64,000 bases of DNA from Haemonchus contortus (Eukaryota > Nematoda > Chromadorea > Rhabditida > Trichostrongylidae), in assembly GCA_000469685.2 (NCBI GenBank), contig LS997564.1, positions 19,099,615-19,163,614 on the forward strand. The letters run 5' to 3'. The position numbers and the translations under genes were made by a program. The notes under the pieces are model-generated. The model saw only the letters and a program-made list of their open reading frames with translations, did not search any database and was not told the origin of the DNA. This document shows, in pieces, positions 24,457 through 32,800 of this stretch. The first letter of the stretch is position 1. Each line of letters begins with the position of its first letter.

Positions 24457-24772
24457 CTAAAAAGTTCAAGATATCAACCATGAAATGCAATTTCAACAGT
24501 TATAGTCATTTATCCGCCGATTACTGTAATTGAAGATCGTGCCTTCAGAAATCAGTGATGCCAATTCTGGTCTAAGACCTGCAGACCACGAGTTCGAGTG
24601 AGTCCAACACTATTTCAGCTGAATTCGTTCTTTTCAACTTTATTTGGTATATCCACAACCTTTAACAGAAAACGAAGCATGCCTACATACAATGTGCAGG
24701 TGGCCTTCTCTCAAAAGCCTCTCGAATCGGAATATTTCTATTGACAAATTTAAAGTATGCGACTTGCAAACA

Positions 24773-24810
24773 GAGGTATATTTACTTTAGCGAGGTATAT
24801 TTACTTTAGC
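24773..24810. repeat. 19-bp unit repeated twice in tandem
   Basis: GAGGTATATTTACTTTAGC occurs at 24773-24791 and again at 24792-24810 without mismatch. Intergenic; likely a slippage duplication. Confidence 0.8.
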
Positions 24811-24871
24811 AGAAAAGAATTCTTTCGAACCATTTATGGAACAGAGAGAACTGATGTTCATCAATCTTTTT

Positions 24872-25060
24872 TGGGATGCGCTCCCTCATCCGACTTCTAT
24901 TCAAAATCGCAGTGGTGTTTTTAATGCGTATGTAGCTTCCGATAACTTACGCGGGCATGTCGATGTTATACTAGTCAGTGTTTACTTCTATCCTCCCAGA
25001 CAAGCCTGGGACCAATTAACTAACCTTGATGGAGTGGAACGTTTGGTTGGCTCAATTTGG
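24872..25060 (-). repeat. SINE copy, body only
   Basis: In minus orientation the family landmarks are recognisable: the GATGCGCTCCCTCATC end, CGACTTCTATTCAAAATCG, and TCCTCCCAGACAAGCCTGG. The tRNA-like head is missing or too diverged to recognise. This is an older copy than the neighbour at 25608. Confidence 0.6.
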
Positions 25061-25607
25061 ATCAATCACTTACCATATTAAAAAATCCCAAGGTTTGAAC
25101 GCCCATTGTCAAAATTCACCGACAACTGCTTAAATTGATCAGTGTCGACTGACCCTTGTGAATTATCTCTGCAAATTTCTTTTCTTTTCGAGATGAGAAA
25201 GTTTTTGAAAGTATACATGTCTCTGCTCTGATGTATTGAGACTAGTTTAAGGTAAAGTTACGATAATTTTGGGGTGTCTAATTTAAGGCAAGTAATGAAA
25301 GTAATAGTCTAGAGAGTGCAACGCGAAAATCGACTTATTTAGATAAATGTAAGGCTTCAATAAGAAGTAAAATTAGGAGCTGGTCGAGAATTTGACGAAA
25401 AAAGCTGCTTGGAAGGGGTATTTGAACGAGCTGTTCATATGTACAGCTACAGCCATTGCATATAGCTGACTGGAATAGGCTGCGTGCGAGGTGTGGGTCC
25501 CGGTGCGAATGATGCAGTCTCTACAGCTCTTACCACACTTGAAAACTCATGTGCCCACGGAACGTACTTCGGGTGAGCCGGTTTCAGAGCCTTGATTATC
25601 AGATTAA

Positions 25608-25990
25608 GGGCGGAGGTGGTGTAGTGGCAGGTGGCGCACAATATCACACGCACGGTCAGGGGTTCGAATCCCGGATCGATGCCCGCCTAGGCTATCAAGC
25701 CTTCCATCCCTCCGGGGTCGGTGAATTGGTCGAACCAGACTCGTCTGGGAGGATAAAAGTACTGACTTGTACATCGGCTATCAAGGCTATCAAGCCTTCC
25801 ATCCCTCCGGGGTCGCTTCGAACCAGACTCGTCTGGGAGGATAAAAGTACTGACTTGTACATCGGCTGGCCACCGCAAGTCACTGTATAGGCCACATACG
25901 CACTCATTACGCCACTACGATTCTGAATGGAAGTCGAGTGCGGGGGCGCATCCCTCAGACGGGATTGATTAACGCCAAAAACTTTATCCT
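25608..25990 (+). repeat. tRNA-derived SINE, full copy with internal tandem duplication
   Basis: The head carries an RNA polymerase III A-box-like TGGTGTAGTGGC (25617-25628) and a canonical B box GGTTCGAATCC (25661-25671), as expected when a SINE derives from a tRNA gene. The body contains the TCCATCCCTCCGGGGTCG, GGAGGATAAAAGTACTGAC and GATTCTGAATGGAAGTCGAG blocks and ends in a GATTGATTAACGCC tail. A segment of about 90 bp of the body (from about 25693 and again from about 25786) is duplicated in tandem. This is the best reference copy of the family here. Confidence 0.8.
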
Positions 25991-26233
25991 TTATTAGCAG
26001 ATTCACCCAACGGAGAAATGTCAGAGGCAATTTTTAACGTGACCTGTACTTATAACATTTTGTTTTCTCAGAACCAGAAGAATTTATCAACGAAGCAATT
26101 GTTGTTACAATTCCATAAAATTTAGTGGGCAAGCACGGGTTACAACCGCAAATTATTTACCTTAAATCTGGGGTGAGTACTTGAGCAAGGGATCAGGGAT
26201 GCCTATTACTATTTATTATTTTCTGTTATTTTT

Positions 26234-26350
26234 TGTTGTAACTCCACAGACGACTGGTATAGTCCTTTACTGGAGTCAGCACAAAGAATGAGCCATACAC
26301 AACAGATTACACTTTTATACACAGTGATACGGCATGATAGTAAACACTAC
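26234..26350 (-). repeat. LTR (3' LTR of the minus-strand element), first part, interrupted after 26350
   Basis: This 117-bp part matches the intact LTR at 30167-30302 with a few substitutions and a 4-bp deletion (GATAGTAAAC against GATATTATAGTAAAC). The remaining 15 bp (TATCATTCCCCAACA) are found at 27925-27939, after the inserted Penelope-like element. The last 12 bp of this part are the target duplication. Confidence 0.85.
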
Positions 26351-27631
26351 TTCTATGTAGAAGCTCTCTATACGAATGTCAGCAATGGGTCCGCTATGGA
26401 AGCTATATTCGAGCTTCTTGGTCAGCACCAGAACGATATTAGTATGCGAGGGCTGTCTATATCCCAACTGATGACACTCGTGAAGGAGTGCCTCAATTGT
26501 AACATTTTCAAATGGTCGGGAAAGTATTTCGCACAGACTAGAGGCTTAGCTATGGGGCAGCGATTGGCGCCGGTTTTGGCCATATCGTTTATGGTCAAGA
26601 TTGAAGCGCCTGTACTGGAATATATGCCCTTACTTTACTGCAGATACATCGATGATTGCTTCATAGTCTGTGCGACACAGGAAGAAGTGGATGTGTGTTT
26701 CGGCCTACTGAATTCACAATCAGAGCACATTAAGTTAACACGGGAAAAACCGACCGAAAATTGGCTTCCGTTCTTGAACGTTCAAGTGAGGTTACATGGC
26801 GATATGATTGTTACGAAGTGGTATAGAAAGCCGAGCAATAAGAATATCATTGTCCATTATCACTCAGCTCATCCTTTTCATGTAAAACGAGCGGTCGTTA
26901 GGAATATGTTCCGCACTGCTAAGACGGTCTGCACTGGAGAGGATGAGCGAAAAGAGTCGCTTATAATGGCACGCGATATAGCTCGGTCTAATGGCTACTA
27001 CAATTTTCCAAATTCACGTAGAACTTCTTCTGGCGGTGTGATTCTCAGACATGGTAGTACCTCGATTGAAGGAAAAATTCCTTTTGTACTACCATTTATT
27101 TCTGATGAAGTCAGTGCCTCCATTAGAAAGTGTCTAAAAAGATCGGGTTTGGAAAATTTAGTTACCATTATAAACGTACCACCTTTCAATCTAAAGAGGC
27201 GCCTGGTTCGGAACAGGCTATACGATCGCCTATGTACCACCTCAAACTGTGTGGTTTGTCCAGCTGGAAGGGAGGGTGATTGTAATATGTCTGGGGTGGT
27301 CTACAAAATTACTTGCCGTGATTGTGGTGACGAGTATATTGGAGAAACGGCAAGACCACTCCACGTGAGGGTTAAGGAGCACATAGATGGTATGAGGCGA
27401 TTGAAAGAGTCTACTGCCTTGGGGAGTCACCGAATCCAAAAGCATAACGGAGACGTTTTTGAGGTCACCGTGGAGGTCGTAGCACAGGAATCGCAATTGT
27501 GCGCACGTAAAACCCTCGAGGCATTTTGGATACAGGTCACCAGTCCCAAAATGAATCGTAGGGAAGAATGTCTCGCAATCACGCGTGAGCTACGACCTTA
27601 TATAAGGCTGGCCTTCCCGCAGAGACTTTAA
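26351..27631 (+). CDS. Penelope-like RT fragment plus GIY-YIG endonuclease
   Basis: The open frame actually begins at an ATG in the host LTR (26288), giving about 20 foreign residues before element sequence starts. It enters RT at motif A (VEALYTNV), where the catalytic aspartate position is already tyrosine at the truncation point. It then continues through GLAMGQRLAPVLA, the catalytic RYIDDCF (D-D codons at about 26651-26656), and NWLPFLNV. After a CVVCPAGREGDC cysteine segment the GIY-YIG domain follows, with VVYKITCRDC and EYIGETARPLHVRVKEH. Intact elements encode a protein that copies RNA onto nicked chromosomal DNA; this fragment lacks most fingers/palm residues and the motif A aspartate, so RT activity is not expected. 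The endonuclease half looks undamaged. Confidence 0.88.
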   Translation, partial: FYVEALYTNVSNGSAMEAIFELLGQHQNDISMRGLSISQLMTLVKECLNCNIFKWSGKYFAQTRGLAMGQRLAPVLAISFMVKIEAPVLEYMPLLYCRYIDDCFIVCATQEEVDVCFGLLNSQSEHIKLTREKPTENWLPFLNVQVRLHGDMIVTKWYRKPSNKNIIVHYHSAHPFHVKRAVVRNMFRTAKTVCTGEDERKESLIMARDIARSNGYYNFPNSRRTSSGGVILRHGSTSIEGKIPFVLPFISDEVSASIRKCLKRSGLENLVTIINVPPFNLKRRLVRNRLYDRLCTTSNCVVCPAGREGDCNMSGVVYKITCRDCGDEYIGETARPLHVRVKEHIDGMRRLKESTALGSHRIQKHNGDVFEVTVEVVAQESQLCARKTLEAFWIQVTSPKMNRREECLAITRELRPYIRLAFPQRL

Positions 27632-27820
27632 TGACGACATACCCCAGCTGACACTGGTCGGTTGGTACCATCACTCGCTGGGTGGTTTCGAAGAATCCAC
27701 AAAGCTACGGTGAGTGGTTCTCCTTTCAGTCACTTGTGTGCCCTGGGGGTCTCGAGCTTTAGTGGGGTTGGTGGAGACGTTTGGTCGGATAGTCACAGAT
27801 TGTTATGATCCTTTCAGGCT

Positions 27821-27848
27821 CTGAAGAAGGCGATTCCGCCGAAACGTC
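27821..27848 (+). ncRNA. Hammerhead-ribozyme-like motif at the PLE 3' end
   Basis: The order CTGAAGA, then a GGCG-ATTC-CGCC hairpin, then GAAACGTC reproduces a minimal type I hammerhead: core box, stem-loop II, GAAA box and a very short stem III. Penelope-like elements are known to carry such hammerheads in their terminal repeats. The core reads CTGAAGA instead of CTGATGA, a change likely to weaken cleavage. Position in the 3' tail of this element fits the family. Confidence 0.6.
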
Positions 27849-27939
27849 AGCCTAATAAAGAATAATTAAAAACCTCGTGAAGAGTTCAAGAAAGCAGTAA
27901 ACTCAAAGATACAGTAAACACTACTATCATTCCCCAACA

Positions 27940-27950
27940 CCTCCCCCCTA
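27940..27950 (-). other. Polypurine tract of the LTR element
   Basis: On the minus strand TAGGGGGGAGG directly precedes the 3' LTR start TGTTGGGG. This is the expected site for priming plus-strand DNA synthesis in LTR retrotransposons. Confidence 0.7.
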
Positions 27951-28211
27951 TGATGAATGTATCTCACATATGTCTTCTTCCTCGTGCGTACTTGAAGACG
28001 ATCGGGTGGACGGTGTTGTCGGTTCATTCTATTCAATACTGTGGCGGTTGTATTTGGATCCACAATTTCATCACTGAAACCTCTTGTGGGCTGCACTTCT
28101 TCATTGTGCGCTACATTATACTTTTCTTGTGGATTTTCATGCTGGGAAGGTTCATCAACTGTCTTCTTTGCTTGATCAGTGGTACATGGTTGTGATCTGG
28201 TTCGCATTTGG

Positions 28212-28883
28212 TTAGTGTGTCTTTTCCACAATTACGTCGTACAATACTCGTCCATGGCGGTTTTTTACGTGGGCAGGAATCCACTTTTGCTGTCCAGGAC
28301 GATAGTACCGAATGTAGACTGGATCTTCAATATGGTACGATCTTTCAGGTGCTCCGTGATGAAGACTATACTGTCTTTCCACCACTGTCTTGCGTGGTCC
28401 CTTTTCCTTCAGCAGCGTCAATAATTCTGCTTGTGAAAGTTGCTTGGGAGTCGTGGTACACGGCGTCCTTTGATAGCACTTCAGAAACTCTGCAAGGAGT
28501 TCTGACTTGTCTCTCTCCTTTGATTTGGGTGAGGATCTCTTCACAGTATTGACGAGACGCTCTGCTTGTCCGTTCAATCGCGGATGAAAGGACGGTGAGC
28601 AAAAATGTTTTATACCTTGTTTCTCACGAGACTCTTGGAACGCTTCTGACGTGAACTGTGTCCGACTGCCTGACACAATCACGTTTGAATTCTCAAACCG
28701 TGCAAATAGCATTCTGAGCTCTCTCAGAGATGCTATTATTGTGGTCGACGACTTATCGAGGACCTCTGTGCACTGCTTCATCACATCTGCAACTAAGGAA
28801 TTCCTGATAGCTTCTGATTCCTTCACCATTTGGCAGTGATACTTCTCCTGCACTCTTTGTATGCAGGGAGTTGAGTGCACCAC
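28212..28883 (-). pseudogene. Protease-RT linker fused to C-terminal integrase by deletion
   Basis: The first 44 residues (ending QCTEVLDK) resemble the linker between protease and RT in nematode gypsy elements. At about 28750 the reading jumps into integrase: LRELRMLFARFENS, TQFTSEAF, SPSFHPRLNGQAERLVNTVK, then a C-terminal part with YHIEDPVYIRYY and WIPAHVKNRHGRVLY. All RT, RNase H and the N-terminal integrase with the first catalytic aspartate are gone. The second aspartate (VSDNGTQF in relatives) reads VSGSRTQF. It is in a different frame from gag-protease. The integrase cannot be active. Confidence 0.8.
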
Positions 28884-30088
28884 TCTAGACCAAGTAGGTT
28901 TGTGCTCTCCGTAACGTAACAGTAGCCATTTCCGTGGTGTTGTTTACCATTGGTGTGGTCTTTCACAGAGAACTCGGTATGAAATCTTCCATCTATCTTC
29001 ATTGGCGATCCATCTGCCGTCTTGACTGGCGTAGCGTAGGGTTCCAAAGCAGGGAATCCAAGCTTTTTCCATGTGTGACGTGATATCAACGTTATATCAG
29101 CTCCAGTGTCCAGTTGGAAACGTAGTTTGTGCTCTTGGACATCAACGTTGATATATGTCCTTGCGTGCTCAGCGGAGAATGTGGCAACATTTTTGCATTT
29201 ATTCCTCTTGTGCCGGTGGTGTATCCTCTTCGGTTTCTTCGGAGACTGTTTCATGAGAAGAGGACAGAAGGTTTTGTAATGTGGTTCTCCACATTTGGAG
29301 CATATGACCTTCTTTTTCTGCCCGGCATGCACATCATGGCTTGCTTCCATGTTTGCGTTATCCACCTTCAATGCTGTGATATTTTCGCATTCTGCAACGA
29401 GATCTTCGATTGTGAGCGGTGCGTCTTCTGGTTGCGTATCAAGTCGACGGAGCATTCTGAGACGTATTTCCCGTAATGAAGGGTCCTGAAGTCCCGCCAC
29501 GAACTGTAAGGTCTTCATTGACGTGTAATCCATCTCCTTCAGCGCAGCATCTTCATCCATCCTTTTTATTGTATTCGCGTAATCACGAGACGGTACGTTA
29601 TCTTGAGTGAGAGGAGGACACGTTATCCTCAAGCACTCATAACGTCTACGTATCAAAGTTTTCTTGGATGTAAACAACTTTTGAAGATTCCTCACCGTCG
29701 TGTTGAAGTCAATCTCGTGCGGTTGTGAAGGTAGAATATCATCTGCATACTTACGATATGCGGCATCATCGAGCTTCAGTAGGATAAGGTCTCTCTTCTT
29801 ATCTTCTGGAATAGTCGAATCTCTTATGATAGGCCCATACCTCTTGAACCAGTAGTCAAAAGTCTGTCCAGCATCTTCATCTGCCACAAACTTCTCGACA
29901 TCCTTGTTTAACTGGTCATATTGGCTCTTCTGGGTCTCTTGTGCGCCTCCTCTGCTCGACACCAACGGGGATAACAACATTTTCATCTCTTCATGCTGAA
30001 ATTGTAGTTGTTGTACCATAGTTTGAATGAGTACCTCGAGCTGTGTCGTATGAGCAGGTGCAGCTCCATCTCCAGATGACTTGGGCAT
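28823..30088 (-). CDS. Gag with zinc knuckle plus retroviral-type aspartic protease of the LTR element
   Basis: The 421-residue frame is intact. The Gag part starts near the 5' LTR and contains a region typical of capsid folding (DYWFKRYGPIIRD, KKRDLILLKLDDAAYRKY, RRRYECLRI). A CSKCGEPHYKTFC knuckle follows near 29261-29305. The protease has its catalytic LDTGADITLIS near 29092-29112 and a downstream NLLGLEW. The frame ends soon after protease because of the downstream deletion. An open gag-protease in an element with no RT suggests selection until recently or movement in trans; this is inference. Confidence 0.85.
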   Translation of the reverse strand: MPKSSGDGAAPAHTTQLEVLIQTMVQQLQFQHEEMKMLLSPLVSSRGGAQETQKSQYDQLNKDVEKFVADEDAGQTFDYWFKRYGPIIRDSTIPEDKKRDLILLKLDDAAYRKYADDILPSQPHEIDFNTTVRNLQKLFTSKKTLIRRRYECLRITCPPLTQDNVPSRDYANTIKRMDEDAALKEMDYTSMKTLQFVAGLQDPSLREIRLRMLRRLDTQPEDAPLTIEDLVAECENITALKVDNANMEASHDVHAGQKKKVICSKCGEPHYKTFCPLLMKQSPKKPKRIHHRHKRNKCKNVATFSAEHARTYINVDVQEHKLRFQLDTGADITLISRHTWKKLGFPALEPYATPVKTADGSPMKIDGRFHTEFSVKDHTNGKQHHGNGYCYVTESTNLLGLEWCTQLPAYKECRRSITAKW

Positions 30089-30166
30089 CTTGTCTCCGTG
30101 TCTTCTTGGGATAACTTTGCCGCTGAAGTCTCCGCTGTTTCTTCGATCCTGGTCCTGATCGCCACT

Positions 30167-30302
30167 TGTTGTAACTCCACAGACGACTAGTATAGTCCTT
30201 TATAAGAGTTAGCACAAAGAATGAACCATACTCAACAGATTACATTTTATACACAGTGATACGGCATGATATTATAGTAAACACTACTATCATTCCCCAA
30301 CA
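30167..30302 (-). repeat. LTR (5' LTR of the minus-strand element)
   Basis: A 136-bp copy matching the split LTR at 26234-26350/27925-27939 with about 90 percent identity by eye. On the minus strand it runs TGTTGGGG to TTACAACA and is followed after two bases by TGGCGATCAGG, a primer-binding-like site. Such LTRs are very short for a gypsy element. Confidence 0.85.
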
Positions 30303-30399
30303 TTTTTCTTACACTGCTCTTATCCATCAATATGAGTCCCGCTTCATCATTTAACTTTTCAAGCGTGAACGCATTTCCATGATCGGTTTACTGTATATA

Positions 30400-30500
30400 A
30401 GCACTGTTAAACCTCCGTATGACTTTAACGATTCGCGTAACGTAATATCAGCCGCTCCACTGGGCGAGCTCGCTTACTGCTAGCAACAAGTGGTCCTTCC
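30400..30500 (+). repeat. Possible LTR end and primer-binding site of a second LTR element
   Basis: The segment 30430-30485 (GATTCGCGTAACGTAATATC onward) resembles 37078-37132 in the same orientation, with mostly transition differences. It ends CTAGCA and is followed after five bases by TGGTCCTTCC (30491-30500), a TGG-start primer-binding-like site. Together these suggest the end of a 5' LTR. The repeat is short and diverged, so the call is tentative. Confidence 0.35.
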
Positions 30501-31066
30501 CTCGCTATGGTCGAAGAAGTGATGAGTTGATTTGGGTTCAAGTTTGGAGGTTTGTTTGTATTTTGTTCAAGGTGACGAGTCACGAAGTTGGCAACTTCTT
30601 GTTAATTGCTTTTTGAGGTGCTGAATTTGAAGTCGCTCGCCTCCTTAGATGGTTTCGAACATGGACTACACTTTGATCATAGCCCTCAGTTTTTCCAACT
30701 ATGTATCGAAGCGTCACTTCTCCGTCAGACGACTTCTGCGAACACCACCCTCCCTCTAGCCTTTCCTCAAATGTCTGTGTTCTGGAATTGAGTGAAGCTT
30801 CGCTTTTCTCCATACGCGCGGCCTTATGTGGCTTTCTTCTAACATTTCATCCAGATGAGTCCTTTCTCCGTGCGCTTCATTTAAATACCATGCCAATCAA
30901 TTCAAATGCTTCCTGTATTCCGTCCAGGTACCTTCCCTATTTGTACCAGATCCATATTGCTGTAGTTACTGTCTGAAGTTCTCTACAGAGCGAGGGCTAA
31001 ATCGCTCATGGTATAGTTCCCAGTATACCGGTTGGTTGAAAGTCTTGATTGTTCAAGAGGAGCAGT

Positions 31067-31176
31067 GTTGAGGCCGAGGAGCGCTCAGTGCCCATTTCAG
31101 GGGAATGGAATCTACGAGACTGTTGAAGCCGAAGAGTGCTTGAAGCCTTATCGGGGGAATGGAAGTAGAGAAAATC
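31067..31176 (+). repeat. 55-bp imperfect tandem duplication
   Basis: Two adjacent copies start GTTGAGGCCGAGGAG (31067) and GTTGAAGCCGAAGAG (31122). They share GGGGAATGGAA near their ends, with several transitions. It lies in the presumed untranslated leader of the gag-bearing remnant. Confidence 0.6.
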
Positions 31177-31897
31177 GTCGTGTTTGCGCAGCAAAAGTCG
31201 GCGTGAGGATGTGATAGCCGACAGGATTGGCAGTGGTGATGAGGCGTGTCTGGTGGACACACCTCGGCTTAGGGCATCCCCTAATTAGGCGTAAAGGCGC
31301 CCGCAAATTCCGCGTGCGGCGGAAATTTAAACTAGAGACCCTCGAGCTACGGGGTTGTTCATGGCGATCACCCGCCCTGTGCTATTTGGCCTGCAGAGAA
31401 TTTTGCTAAGGCGGTTGCTTATGTAGCAATGGGATTGAGTGAGCTGACTCGGCCGAACGTGTTGAGACATGTGCTAACCGGTTGCCTAATATTTAGACCT
31501 TACAGTGCATTTTTCTTCCATTCGCTCTATTACAGTATCACACCAAACATATTCGTTATAATATTTCATATGTAATTTCGAGTTGCTCCTTACGAGTGGT
31601 AATATGACACCTCTACTACTCTTTTGTGAAAAGCTACAGTGAGGGAGTGTTCAACCTGTCTTTTTTCACGGTCTACGTAGACATCTGTCAATCAAAATTT
31701 CCAAAGGTTCCTTTTCATGAGGCGAATCGTTGGGCAGGAACCAGAAGTCATGGTCATGCCTTTCTTCTTTGTTTCAACATTTCTTCTTTGTCCTCACTAG
31801 GCATTGTGCGGTGACGTACTGCCCCTTTTCTCCCCCCTCAGAAGCATATATGTAAACTGGTACCCTTTGGGACGCCACAGTAAAGGAGATTAACGTT

Positions 31898-32800
31898 GTG
31901 GGGACGGAATCGAAGGAGGTTGCCAGCACTTGGCTAATGACTCACTGCATTAGCCAAGTATGTCCTTTTTCCTTGCCGGCCGATCTCGATCACGCGTTTA
32001 CAGCGGTGAGTAAGCGTATTGAGAACATCCCTGTAATTGCACTCCTTGACCCGGTTGAGCCCTCACAGAGAATGTGCCTTTCGTCGGATCCGATGACGAT
32101 CCGATGCAATTCTCAAGCTGGTTACGTCATTTAGAAGACGTCATGAGGATGCAATCCGCTCCATGGACCTCTCAGCAGAAAGCTTGGTTCCTTATCGGCT
32201 ACCAGGACGGAAGTCGAGGAGCTCTTTCTGGATGACCGCGAGAACAACGTCGCCATCGTCGTCCACCTTAAGAACTCGTTCGAAGGATCTCAGCAAGGGT
32301 ATATGGCGCAGCAAGCTTTGTCCGTTTGCATGCAGCAGACAAGTGAATCTTCAGCTACCTTTGCCAATAGCTTGCATACTTTACTCCATGCGGCTACTAC
32401 AGGCTTGGATCCTGCTACCCAGAAGGAGCGTGTCATGGAAGAGCTCGTCGCTCGCCTTCGTTGCGTTATCAGGTATTACGCCAAGCTTGATTATCCGTCT
32501 TTTTTTGAGCAGGCCGTCTCAAAAGCTCAAATGGTAGAACTGTTAAGGGCTGAGGTCACAGCTGGCTGTTTGGTCACACCGTTAGCCCCTCCTAGACCTA
32601 TCGAGGTTAAGACAGCAGCTTCTAGTAGGTTCAGGCCCAGACGCGATCATTTCAGAGGCAGCGCAACAGCGGATATTCACGAGACACTCAAGAAGGACCT
32701 TCCCAACCCGCTACAACTGTGGAGGCAGCGAACACTTCGCTCGGCAGTGCCGTTCATCACGGAACCAGCGCAGACCCACAGGTACGCCTTCTTGTAATAT
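31898..32800 (+). pseudogene. Degenerate retrotransposon Gag with broken zinc knuckle
   Basis: The reading IENIPVIALLDPVEPSQRM, then MQFSSWLRHLEDVMRMQ and QQKAWFLIGYQDGSR, then HLKNSFEGSQQGYMAQQAL and a helical stretch to about 32560, is typical of LTR-retrotransposon Gag. At least two frameshifts (about 32095 and 32215) break it. Near 32715-32750 another frame gives YNCGGSEHFARQC, a CCHC knuckle whose first cysteine codon is now arginine. No protease, RT or integrase of this element is recognised downstream; a helicase-like frame follows instead. Confidence 0.65.

Larger units (their letters stand above)
26351..27912 (+). mobile_element. 5'-truncated Penelope-like element (PLE)
   Basis: The insert is bounded by a 12-bp target duplication, AGTAAACACTAC, at 26339-26350 and 27913-27924, splitting an LTR. 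It carries one long reading frame with reverse transcriptase and a GIY-YIG endonuclease domain, the hallmark of endonuclease-positive Penelope-like elements. A 3' region follows, with a hammerhead-like motif at 27821-27848 and an A-rich end. The 5' part of the RT is missing, so it is a dead-on-arrival copy, as is common for target-primed insertion. Because its reading frame is intact, the insertion may be recent relative to the decayed host element. Confidence 0.88.
26234..30302 (-). mobile_element. Small LTR retrotransposon (gypsy-like), RT deleted, with a Penelope-like element inserted in one LTR
   Basis: Direct repeats of 132-136 bp that start TGTTGTAACT and end CCCCAACA (plus strand) lie at 26234-26350 continued at 27925-27939, and at 30167-30302. 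Read on the minus strand they begin TG and end CA. A polypurine tract (TAGGGGGGAGG) abuts the 3' LTR, and a TGGCGATCAGG primer-binding-like site follows the 5' LTR by two bases. The flanks are TTTTT on both sides, a possible 5-bp duplication, though low-complexity. The internal region is only 2.2 kb: gag, protease, a short linker, then the second half of integrase. It is therefore a non-autonomous deletion derivative. Confidence 0.85.

Noticed and set aside
25608..25680. tRNA gene suggested by A and B boxes
   Set aside because: The box spacing and flanks match the repeated SINE head found at many sites, and no complete cloverleaf with acceptor stem could be formed.
27866..28231. Minus-strand frame after the integrase remnant as a separate gene
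   Set aside because: It lies within the LTR element between integrase and the 3' LTR and runs into LTR and PLE sequence.
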